NCBI RefSeq assembly: GCF_012927125.1
Contig: NZ_JABBFZ010000003.1
Span: 434,001 to 498,000 of the forward strand
Length of the DNA stretch: 64,000 nucleotides
Direction: 5' to 3'
Source: Paraburkholderia antibiotica
Lineage (GTDB): Bacteria > Pseudomonadota > Gammaproteobacteria > Burkholderiales > Burkholderiaceae
The notes under the pieces are model-generated. The model was not told where the DNA came from and ran no database searches. It saw only the letters and a list, made by a program, of their open reading frames with translations. A program made the position numbers and the translations under genes. Of the stretch, positions 1 through 9,600 are shown one piece after another. Every line of letters begins with the position of its first letter. The stretch's first letter is position 1.

Positions 1-420
1 TCAGTACAAGACCATCTGCGTGCAACGGAACAGTGCGATCGTCCTGCCGTCCGGAGCGGTGACGGTCGCGTCCCACACCTGGGTGCTGCGCCCCAGATGC
101 ACGCCTTTCGCGACCGCGCGGATCGTGCCTTCCGTGGCGGTGCCGAGGAAGTTGCTCTTCAGCTCGATGGTGGTGAAATTGCGCGCGTTCTCCGGCAGAT
201 GCGCGAGGCACGCGTAGCCGCAGGCGGTGTCGGCGAGGCCGATCACGGTGGCCGCGTGCAGGAAGCCGTTCGGTGCGAGCACTTCCTCGCGCACCGTCAG
301 CTCGGCGACCAGCGTGTCCTGGTCGACGGACAGCACGTGCACGCCGAGCAGATCGGGCAGCTTGCCCTTCTGACGTTCGCGCAGACGTTCGACGGTGTAT
401 TCCGGGCGCAATTTGCTCAT
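1..420 (-). CDS. PaaI-family hotdog-fold thioesterase
   Basis: Predicted 139-residue acyl-CoA thioesterase-like protein. The stop codon is the first triplet of the window, so the gene is complete. I chose the ATG at 420 (protein starts MSKLRPEYTV), because the upstream extension of the open frame is low-complexity and not protein-like. The central NGFLHAATVIGLADTACGYA stretch matches the helix and substrate-loop region of PaaI/YdiI hotdog proteins, and the length (about 140 residues) is normal for a single hotdog domain. Members hydrolyse thioesters such as aromatic or fatty acyl-CoAs in the cytoplasm; the substrate cannot be read here. It is divergent from the ParA gene, with about 250 bases between the two starts. 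Confidence 0.8.
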   Translation of the reverse strand: MSKLRPEYTVERLRERQKGKLPDLLGVHVLSVDQDTLVAELTVREEVLAPNGFLHAATVIGLADTACGYACLAHLPENARNFTTIELKSNFLGTATEGTIRAVAKGVHLGRSTQVWDATVTAPDGRTIALFRCTQMVLY

Positions 421-674
421 GAGATTCAGGTCCTTGTCGAAAAAAACGGCGGGTTCGGCTGGCCGATTCGCGCTACGGGGCTTCGGCCACGCTGGATTTG
501 TCGATATTATCAACGGCTGGACCCGCGGGCGACTCTCGCGAGTGAACCCGCAGCCTAGGGTTTGCCCGTTGTGCTTGCCGAGGTCGGGGCAGATCGGACG
601 CGGCAGCACAGGCAGCAATGGCAGCAGCGCGGCAAACCGGCTGGCGGCGTCCAGCCTTCTTTCCGGGAGATTTC

Positions 675-1328
675 ATGTCGGTGATCGTGGTGGCGAATCC
701 GAAGGGCGGCGTGGGCAAGAGCACGCTATCGACCAATCTGGCCGGCTATTTCGCGTCGATCGGCGAATGGGTCGCGCTGGCCGACCTCGACAAGCAGCAA
801 TCCGCGCACGCGTGGCTCGATCTGCGGCCCGCGACGCTGCCGGCCATCGAGACCTGGGAGGTCAATCCCGACGTGCCGGCGAAGCCGCCCAAGGGGCTTG
901 AGCACGCGGTCATCGATACGCCGGCCGGGCTGCACGGCAACCGCCTTGGCATCGCGCTCGATCTCGCCGACAAGGTGATCGTGCCGCTGCAGCCGTCGAT
1001 GTTCGACATTCTCGCGACCCAGGAATTTCTCGAGCGGCTCGCGAAGGAAAAGGCGGTCAGGAAAGGCGCGATCGAGGTCGGCGTGGTCGGCATGCGCGTC
1101 GATGCGCGCACGCGCTCGGCCGAGCAGCTGCATCGTTTCGTCGAGGGGCTGAAGCTGCCGGTGCTGGGCTTTCTGCGCGATACGCAGAACTACGTGCAGC
1201 TCGCCGCGCACGGGCTGACGCTGTGGGACGTGGCGAAAAGCCGGGTCGAGAAGGATCTGGAGCAGTGGCAGCCGATCATCGAGTGGACGAATGGGGCGGC
1301 GAAGAAGGGCGTGGGCGAGAAGGGCTGA
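675..1328 (+). CDS. Orphan ParA/MinD-type P-loop ATPase
   Basis: Predicted 217-residue ParA-family ATPase. It starts at ATG 675 (MSVIVVANPKGG) behind GGGAG at 664-668. The deviant Walker A motif KGGVGKST is at about residues 10-17, followed by the switch-like DLDKQQSA and the Walker B-like HAVIDTPAG region. Family members dimerise on ATP and position DNA, plasmids or protein complexes. No ParB, centromere-like repeat or replication gene lies beside it, so this is a stand-alone chromosomal ParA, not a plasmid partition system. Its partner and cargo are unknown. The C-terminus is short and Lys/Gly-rich and has no domain I recognise. Confidence 0.85.
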   Translation: MSVIVVANPKGGVGKSTLSTNLAGYFASIGEWVALADLDKQQSAHAWLDLRPATLPAIETWEVNPDVPAKPPKGLEHAVIDTPAGLHGNRLGIALDLADKVIVPLQPSMFDILATQEFLERLAKEKAVRKGAIEVGVVGMRVDARTRSAEQLHRFVEGLKLPVLGFLRDTQNYVQLAAHGLTLWDVAKSRVEKDLEQWQPIIEWTNGAAKKGVGEKG

Positions 1329-1370
1329 GAGGGTGGCAGGTTTGGCCTTCGCGGCGGGCGTGGAGTCAGA

Positions 1371-1400
1371 TGGGCCACGCCGCGCCACGCCGCGCCACGC
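1371..1400. repeat. 10-bp tandem repeat, three copies
   Basis: Two exact copies of CGCGCCACGC (1381-1390 and 1391-1400) preceded by one diverged copy (1371-1380, TGGGCCACGC). It lies just downstream of the ParA gene. It is short and GC-rich and probably arose by slippage. Confidence 0.75.
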
Positions 1401-1470
1401 CCGCGATGGCGCCACCTTGGCTTTAACGCCGCAGCTTTAACGCGTCGATGCATTGCCAGAGCGCCGACGC

Positions 1471-1507
1471 AAAAACGGCCGCCGATAGCCGAAGCCGCGG
1501 CGGCCGT
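1471..1507 (-). terminator. Rho-independent terminator of the panC-panD operon
   Basis: Perfect 9-bp inverted repeat (ACGGCCGCC at 1475-1483, GGCGGCCGT at 1499-1507) with five A residues at 1471-1475, which read as a short T tract after the hairpin on the minus strand. It lies about 130 bases beyond the panD stop. The loop is long (15 nt), so efficiency is uncertain. Confidence 0.55.
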
Positions 1508-1633
1508 CATGGGCAAGTACCTACAAGTTCACAGCCGGCGCAATGCCTGGCGGATCACTTGCCGAATTACCCCGCGAAACCTTGAAAAAACTGAACCGGC
1601 CCGACCCAACCTGGGCGAGCCGGCGTGGCCGGC

Positions 1634-2020
1634 TTAGTTCCAGGCCTGCGTCGGCACGTGATCGCGGCTGCCCTTGATCTTGTTGTTTTCATCGACGAAC
1701 ACGAGGTCCGGCTTCCAGCCTGCCTTCAGTTCCGCCTCGTCGACCACCGCGAATGCCGCGATGATGACCAGATCGCCGAGTTGCGCGCGGCGCGCGGCCG
1801 AGCCGTTCAGCGAAATCATGCCGCTGCCGCGCTCGCCCTTGATCGCGTAGGTCGAGAAACGCTCGCCGTTGTTGATGTTCCAGATGTCGATGCGCTCGTT
1901 TTCGACGATGTTCGCCGCTTCGAGCAGATCTTCGTCGATCGCGCACGAACCTTCGTAGTGCAGTTCGCAGTGGGTGACTGCGACGCGGTGAATCTTCGAC
2001 TTCAGCATGTTGCGTTGCAT
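1634..2020 (-). CDS. panD: Aspartate 1-decarboxylase
   Basis: 128-residue pyruvoyl enzyme making beta-alanine from L-aspartate for pantothenate synthesis. The autocleavage site is visible as Gly24-Ser25 in HYEGSCAID; cleavage gives the small beta chain and an alpha chain with a pyruvoyl N-terminus from Ser25. The catalytic Lys9 region (MLKSKIHRV) is present. The frame opens two codons earlier with MV, but the family start is MQRNMLKSK, so I place the ATG at 2020. Length matches the family (about 126-130). It lies 42 bases downstream of panC, whose product condenses beta-alanine with pantoate, so the two genes form a pathway operon. Confidence 0.97.
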   Translation of the reverse strand: MQRNMLKSKIHRVAVTHCELHYEGSCAIDEDLLEAANIVENERIDIWNINNGERFSTYAIKGERGSGMISLNGSAARRAQLGDLVIIAAFAVVDEAELKAGWKPDLVFVDENNKIKGSRDHVPTQAWN

Positions 2021-2062
2021 GACCAATCCTGTGTGACTTGGGTGACGCCGGCGAGGGCGGCG

Positions 2063-3346
<1,284 letters not shown>

Positions 3347-4240
3347 TCAGGTCGGCAGATAGGCGAGCCGGACGTAGATCGGCGCGAACGGCTCTGCCTG
3401 GGTGATCTCGACCAGCGATTCGCGGCACAGCTCGAGCATCGCGATGAAGTTCACGACGACGACCGGCACGCCCCGGCTCGTGTCGAACAGCTCGGAAAAT
3501 TCGATGAAGCGCGCGTTCTGCAACTGCCGCAGGATCAGGCTCATGTGCTCGCGCACCGACAGTTCCTCGCGCGAGATCTTGTGATGCTGCACCAGCTTCG
3601 CGCGCTTGATCACGTCGGCCCACGCGGCGCGCAGGTCTTCGCTGTTCACGTCCGGGAAGCGCGGCGTGATGCTCTGCTCGATATAGACCTCGGCGCGCAG
3701 GAAGTCGCGGCCGAGTTGCGGCAGTTGATCGATGCGTTGCGCGGCGAGCTTCATCTGCTCGTATTCGAGCAGGCGGCGCACCAGTTCGGCGCGCGGGTCT
3801 TCGGCTTCCTCGCCGGTGTCGGCCTTCTTGACCGGCAACAGCATGCGCGACTTGATCTCGATGAGCATCGCGGCCATCAGCAGGTACTCGGACGCGAGTT
3901 CGAGATTGGTCTTGCGCAACTGCTCGACGTAGCCGAGATATTGCTCCGTGACATCCGCCATCGGGATGTCGAGCACGTTGAAGTTCTGCTTGCGGATCAG
4001 GTACAGCAGCAGATCCAGCGGCCCCTCGAAGGTCTCGAGAAACACCTCGAGCGCGTCCGGCGGGATGTATAGGTCGCTCGGCAGCTTGAACAGCGGCTCG
4101 CCGTACAGACGCGCGAACGCGATGCCGTCGACCGTGTTGGGCGTCGAATCGGTGGCGGGCGTGGAAAGCGCGGCGTCGGTCGGCGCCGGGCCTTGAACGG
4201 GTCCCTGACCCGGGCCGTGTGCCTCGTCGGCGTGGCTCAT
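3347..4240 (-). CDS. scpA: Segregation and condensation protein A
   Basis: 297-residue kleisin subunit that bridges SMC heads, with ScpB, in the bacterial condensin complex. The hallmark start of the kleisin core, FETFEGPLDLLLYLIRKQNFNVLDIPMADVT in part, is at about residues 88-120, followed by a helical middle and a C-terminal winged-helix region. Residues 1-40 are a Pro/Ala/Asp-rich disordered extension seen in many Burkholderiales homologues. Start ATG at 4240 (MSHADEAHG). It follows the DUF3460 gene by 19 bases and lies upstream of panC, an order I recall as common in Burkholderia. No scpB is in the window. Confidence 0.95.
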   Translation of the reverse strand: MSHADEAHGPGQGPVQGPAPTDAALSTPATDSTPNTVDGIAFARLYGEPLFKLPSDLYIPPDALEVFLETFEGPLDLLLYLIRKQNFNVLDIPMADVTEQYLGYVEQLRKTNLELASEYLLMAAMLIEIKSRMLLPVKKADTGEEAEDPRAELVRRLLEYEQMKLAAQRIDQLPQLGRDFLRAEVYIEQSITPRFPDVNSEDLRAAWADVIKRAKLVQHHKISREELSVREHMSLILRQLQNARFIEFSELFDTSRGVPVVVVNFIAMLELCRESLVEITQAEPFAPIYVRLAYLPT

Positions 4241-4259
4241 CGTCGGCGTGACTGGGCGC

Positions 4260-4445
4260 TTAGAAGTTCTGATAGTACTGGTAAGACGTCTGGGCGACGC
4301 GCGAAGCCGTCTGCTCGGCGCGCTCTTCGAGGTCGATCGGCTGCTTGTCCCACAGGAGCGCGCGGCCCTTGCGTTGTTCGGCTTCCAGATTGGGCTTTTG
4401 TTGCTTGAGCTGATTCAGGAACTGCGTGATGTCCGATTGATACAT
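4260..4445 (-). CDS. Small DUF3460-family protein
   Basis: 61-residue acidic/basic cytoplasmic protein (MYQSDITQFLNQLKQQKPNLEAEQRKGRALLWDK...). I recognise it as DUF3460, a short family of Burkholderiales and relatives often next to scpA. It has no signal peptide or membrane segment and is rich in Gln and charged residues, consistent with a helical protein. Function is unknown. The 19-base spacing to scpA implies co-transcription and hints at a link to condensation or segregation, but that is inference. Confidence 0.85.
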   Translation of the reverse strand: MYQSDITQFLNQLKQQKPNLEAEQRKGRALLWDKQPIDLEERAEQTASRVAQTSYQYYQNF

Positions 4446-4753
4446 GGCTCGAGGTCCGTGATGGGTAAAGTGGCGGCCGACCGGCTGGCGTCCGCTGCAC
4501 GCGCGCTGTGTTTATAGCTGCGTGCGAGGGGCTGGCGGGATGCGCAGGAGGTGGCGCCGTCGTCCGCGATTTTACCGCATGCGTCGCAGGTGGGCGAAAA
4601 ACGCCGCGCGCCGTTTTTTTTCGGGACGATGCATGGGGCGTAAGCCGATTCGCGACAAGGTCCCGAGGCGGTCCCGATGTGGTCAAATAGCATGCCTCGA
4701 TCGCGCTTTGCGGCCGCGGGCAAGAATCTATCCATTGTGGGCGGAGGTCCTGT
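4446..4753. other. Divergent intergenic region, DUF3460 / tamA
   Basis: About 308 bases between divergent starts, so it should carry promoters for both directions. A weak AAAAACG/CGTTTTT inverted repeat (4597-4603 and 4612-4618) is the only symmetry I see. No consensus -35/-10 pair stands out. Confidence 0.5.
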
Positions 4754-6610
4754 TTGGCGGGAGGTACGATTGACCAGCCGCGTGCGTGGCACGGCGAGAC
4801 CGGCCTGAGGCGAGGGCACGCCCGGGCGCGCCACGCTTTGGCGTGGCGCTGGCTGCGCGTGTCGCTCGTCTTCGGCTTCGGGCTCGGCCTGATGCTGCTG
4901 CTGATGGCCGGCGAGGCGCAGGCCAAACGTACGCCGCCGAGCTACAAGGTCGACGTGATCGCCGAGCCGCGTTCGTTGCGCCGCTTGCTCGAACAGCATC
5001 TGGACGTCTCGCGGTTCGCGAAGCGGCCCGACATCAGCGACGACCAGTTCTCGTTCCTGATTACCGCCACGCCGCAGCAGGTGCGCGACCTCGCCGCGAC
5101 CCAGGGCTATTTCTCGCCGATCGTCAGCACCGACGTGCGCACTGTCGACGGCGAGCGGCACGTCACCGTGCGGGTCGAATCGGGGCCGCAGACCATCGTG
5201 ACGTCGGTCGACCTGTCGTTTCGCGGCGCGGTGCTGACCGAAGACCCGGCGCAGGAAAACGCGACCCGCTTCGCGTTCTCGCTGCATGAGGGCCAGCCCT
5301 TTTCGCAGGGCGACTGGGACGACGCGAAAAACGCGTCGCTGCGCCAGCTGCAGTCGCGCCGCTATCTGGCCGCGAAGATCTACCATTCCGAGGCGCTGAT
5401 CGATCCGCGCACGCACGAGGCGAAGCTGTCGGTCATCTACGACAGCGGGCCGACCTTCACGATGGGCGCGATCGACGTCTCCGGCACGCGCCGCTATCCG
5501 GAGCGCATCGTCCATAACGTCAATCCGATTTCGCCGGGCGACATCTACGACACCCGCACCGTCGCCGAGCTGCAGCGGCAGCTGCAGAACACGCCGTATT
5601 TCGCGAGCGTCGCGATCGACCTCGACAACGACCCGAACAAGCCCCTCGACACGCCGGTCCACGTAAAGGTGTCGGAATTTCCGTATCACAGCTTCCGCGG
5701 CGGTGTCGGCTATTCGACCGACAACGGGCCGCTCGTGCAGGGCGCGTACTCGTACCTGAACACGTTCGGCATGGCGTGGCCGTTCACCGTCGAAGGCCGC
5801 GCCGACCGGACCCAGCAATACGGGCAGGTCCAACTGTCGATGCAGCCGGGCCCGCGCGGCTGGACCAATAGCGTGCTCGCGTCCTACACCACCACCGACG
5901 TCTCCGACACGCGCATCTACAGCGTGCGCGGCGGCGTGCAGCACGCGCGCACGTCGCAGTTCCTCGACTACAACTACTCGCTGCTGTTCTATGACGACCG
6001 GCTCGACCAGAACGCCGCGCCGCCGACCAATGCGCGCGCGCTGGTGCCGGCGTGGTCGTGGACGCGGCGCGACACCGACGACCCGTTGTTCCCGCGGCGC
6101 GGCAACCTGATCCACGTCGAGGCGGGCTTCGCGGTGAAAGGCCTGCTCGCCGACCAGTCGTTCATCCGCGGCTATGCGCGCGGCCAGCAGTACTTCCCGA
6201 TCGGCGCCGACGACATCGTGCTGATCCGCGCCGAACTCGGCGGCGTGTTCACGGGCGGCAGTTCGAGCGGCATTCCGGCATCGCTGCTGTTCCGCGCGGG
6301 CGGCTCGAACTCGGTGCGCGGCTACGGCTTCCAGAGCATCGGTAACGACGTCGCCGGCTCGATCCTGCCGACCAAATACCTGGTGACGGGCGCGGCCGAA
6401 TACCAGCACTGGTTCTCGCACAGCTGGGGCGCGGCCGCGTTCTTCGACATCGGCACCGCGACCGATACCTGGGGCGACAAGGTCTTCTACCCGGGCGTCG
6501 GCGTCGGCGCGCGTTGGCGCAGCCCGGTCGGCCCGGTCAACGTCGACATCGCGTACGGCATTCGCAATCACAGCGTGCGGCCGTATCTGACGCTCGGCAT
6601 CGCGTTCTGA
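4754..6610 (+). CDS. tamA: TamA-like Omp85 outer-membrane assembly protein
   Basis: 618-residue member of the BamA/TamA family. A hydrophobic signal segment (WLRVSLVFGFGLGLMLLLMAGEAQA, about residues 33-57, quoted in part) is followed by POTRA-like repeats (about 60-310) and a C-terminal 16-strand barrel domain, with VRGYGFQSIG in the Omp85 signature region and a terminal Phe (LGIAF). With TamB it is thought to insert or move proteins or phospholipids across the periplasm. The start is unusual: TTG at 4754 with GGAGG at 4743-4747; no ATG or GTG gives the signal peptide. The N-terminus before the hydrophobic stretch is long (about 30 residues). tamB follows by 42 bases. Confidence 0.9.
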   Translation: MAGGTIDQPRAWHGETGLRRGHARARHALAWRWLRVSLVFGFGLGLMLLLMAGEAQAKRTPPSYKVDVIAEPRSLRRLLEQHLDVSRFAKRPDISDDQFSFLITATPQQVRDLAATQGYFSPIVSTDVRTVDGERHVTVRVESGPQTIVTSVDLSFRGAVLTEDPAQENATRFAFSLHEGQPFSQGDWDDAKNASLRQLQSRRYLAAKIYHSEALIDPRTHEAKLSVIYDSGPTFTMGAIDVSGTRRYPERIVHNVNPISPGDIYDTRTVAELQRQLQNTPYFASVAIDLDNDPNKPLDTPVHVKVSEFPYHSFRGGVGYSTDNGPLVQGAYSYLNTFGMAWPFTVEGRADRTQQYGQVQLSMQPGPRGWTNSVLASYTTTDVSDTRIYSVRGGVQHARTSQFLDYNYSLLFYDDRLDQNAAPPTNARALVPAWSWTRRDTDDPLFPRRGNLIHVEAGFAVKGLLADQSFIRGYARGQQYFPIGADDIVLIRAELGGVFTGGSSSGIPASLLFRAGGSNSVRGYGFQSIGNDVAGSILPTKYLVTGAAEYQHWFSHSWGAAAFFDIGTATDTWGDKVFYPGVGVGARWRSPVGPVNVDIAYGIRNHSVRPYLTLGIAF

Positions 6611-6652
6611 TCAATCGATGACAATTCGCCACCTTCCTGACCCGACTCACGC

Positions 6653-9600
6653 ATGACCACTGACGTCACCGATCCGCCCTCCGCGCAGCCACCCGGCGAT
6701 ACGCCGGGCGGGCAGCCGCCTGAACCGCCGCCGCCGAAGCGGCGCTGGGGCCGGCTGCTGCTGAAAACGGTCGCGAGCACGGTGATCGTGCTGGTGCTGC
6801 TCGCCGTGCTCGTGGTCGGCCTCCTGTACGGCGCGCTGACCACCGAGCGCGGCACCGCGTACGCATGGCATGCGGCGGTGAAGCTGCTCGGCGGCCGGCT
6901 CGGCGGCACGCTCGACGGCGGCACACTCGCGAACGGCGTGCAGTTGCGCGACGTGCGCTGGCGCAGTCTCGATGGCAGCGGCACCGATATCCAGATCGAC
7001 CGCGCGGCCGGCCGCTGGGCGCTCGGGCGCGAGCCGTGGCGCTTCACGATCGAGTATCTGCACGTCGGCACGATCGACGCGCGCATCGGCGCATCGTCGT
7101 CGGGCAGCAGCGAGCCGCTGAAGTTGCCGCAGGATCTGCAACTGCCGATGCAGCTCGAGATTCGCGACGTGCAGGTGGCGCGGCTGCTGCTGCATCAGGG
7201 CGCGTCGACGACCGAGCTGTCGGACTTCGCGTTTCATGGCCGCAGCGACGGGCGCCATCACGAGGCCGCGGTCGACCGGCTCGACACGCCGTTCGGCGCG
7301 CTGACGGCGTCGGCGAAACTGGACGGCGTGAAGCCGTTCCCGCTGTCGGGCGAGGTGGGCTATGCGGGCAAGGTCAACGACGAGGCGGTGCAGGTGGGCG
7401 GCCATCTGAGCGGCACGCTCGAAGACCTCGTGGCCGAGCTCGACGCGAGCGGGATGAAGCTCGCCGGCCACGCGCGGATCGAGGCGACGCCGTTCGCTGC
7501 GGTGCCGCTGCAACGCGCGACGCTGAGCTTCGATCACGTGAATCCGCAGGCATTCGCGCCTGGCGCGCCGCTCGCGGATCTGGCGGTGCGGGCGGAGTTG
7601 CAGCCGGTGGAACTGGCGGGAGCGGGTGGTGCGGATGCGGTGCGGGCGGCGAGTGGGGCTCTCGCGGGTAGCGGGGCGAGCGGGGTAGCAAGTGGTGCAA
7701 CAAGTGGGGCAACAGGCGGCCCGACCGCCTCGGCCATCGCGGCCAGCCCGGCACATCGCGGCGCCGCGGCCAGCGCGGGCCACGCAGACCATCACTTCAG
7801 CCTCGGCCATCACCACGCCGCCGCGAAACCCGACGCGGGCTTCGCGGTCGCGGGCCATGTGTCGATCGTCAACGCGAAACCCGGCGCGATCGACCAGAAC
7901 CTGCTGCCGCTGATCGACGCGAATGCCGACGTGCGTCTCGACGCGCGGGCGCAAAGCATCTCGAACCTGAACGTGCGGCTCGTGCGCAACGCGGCCGTTA
8001 CCGGCGGCGGCACGCTGAGCGGGCGACGCGGCCAGTTCGATCTGAACGTCGCGCGGCTCGACCTGAACGCGTTGCAGGCGACGGTGCGGCCGACGCAACT
8101 GTCCGGTCCGATCGGCATCCGTCTGAACGACGACATCCAGACCCTGACGCTCGATCTCGCCGACCCCGCCGCCGCACTGCGAGCCCAGGGCAAGGTCACG
8201 TTCGATCCGGCGCGGATCAGCTTCAACGATCTGCGCATCACGTCGGGGAGCGGGCGTATCGATCTGTCGGGCGCGCTCAAGCACGACGCGAATTCGACCT
8301 ATAACCTGAAGGCGCAGCTGACCGATTTCGATCCGTTGTCGCTGACGTCGCAGATGCCGTCGCGCACGCCGGCCACGGCATCGTCGGCATCGACGTCATC
8401 CTCGGCCGCTGGGGCGAGCAGTGCGCAGCGCGCGCGCCACGCGCAGGCCGCCGCACTCGCGGGCAGCACGGCCGGCGCGAAGAGCGCGGCGCCCGGCGAT
8501 CAGGCCGCGGCGATCGCGAAAAACACCGCCAAAGCGGCGGTGCAGACCGAGGTGCTGGAACGCAAGACGCCGCCCGCGGCCCATCGCGCCGCGCCGAAGG
8601 TCGCGGCGCCGGCACGCAGGATCGAAGCGCGCGTGAACGCCACGTTGAGCGCGACCGGCGTGCTCGCGCCGACCTTCACGACCCGCGCCGAATTCAAGCT
8701 CGGCCCGAGCGTCTACGACAACCTGCCGTTGACAGGCGGCGGCACGATCCAGCTGGCCGGCTCGCGGATTCTGCCGAGTCACGCGAACCTGTCGGTGGCG
8801 GGCAACCAGGTCGATCTGCAGGGCAGCTTCGGCGCGGTCGGCGACCGGCTGCGTTTCCGTATCGACGCCCCGCAGCTCGACCGGCTCGGCTTCGGCCTCG
8901 CCGGCCAGCTTGCCGCCGATGGCGACCTGACCGGCTCGTTCGCGCATCCGAACGTCACGCTGAACTACAAGGCCGAGAGCGTCGCGTTCGGCGAGAACCG
9001 TGTCGGTCACGCGGAAGGCCATGCCGAGTTGCGCGACGGCGCGAACGGCGCGCTCGCGTTCACGACCGACGCGCGCAATCTGAGCGCGGGCGGCGTCGAG
9101 CTGAACACGCTGACCGCGCGTTTGTCGGGCACGCGCGCGAACCACACGCTCGAAGCCGCCGCGGTCGGCAAGCTGCAGGATCGGCCGCTCGATCTGACGC
9201 TCGCGGCGCACGGCAAGCTGACCGATTCGCGCGACGGCACCCGTTGGGACGGCACCGTCACGCGTCTGCAGAATCGCGGCACGCCGGCGCTGAACCTCGA
9301 ATCGCCGCTCGCGCTGAGCGCCGGGCCGGGGCATCTGACGCTCGGCGCGACGAAGCTGACGATCGAAGGCTCGGTGCTGAATCTGAAGTCGTTCGCGTTC
9401 GACCACGGCCGCATCCAGTCGGCCGGCAGTCTCACGGACGTATCGCTCGCGCGCTTGCAGGAGCTGCGCCACGAGATTACCGGCGAGCCGCCGCCCGTGC
9501 GCACCGATCTGATCTTCGATGGCGACTGGGACTTTTCGCTCGGCGCGACGGCAAGCGGCCACATCGAGCTGAGCCGGCGCAGCGGCGACGTGACGGTCGA

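Larger units (their letters stand above)
1329..1633. other. Intergenic region between the ParA gene and panD
   Basis: About 305 bases without a convincing gene. It holds a short tandem repeat just after the ParA gene and a hairpin followed by T residues on the minus strand, the likely terminator of the leftward pantothenate operon. No promoter is evident. Confidence 0.6.

Noticed and set aside
675..1328. Plasmid or phage partition system
   Set aside because: Only ParA is present, without ParB, centromere repeats or replication genes, and both flanks are core chromosomal genes.
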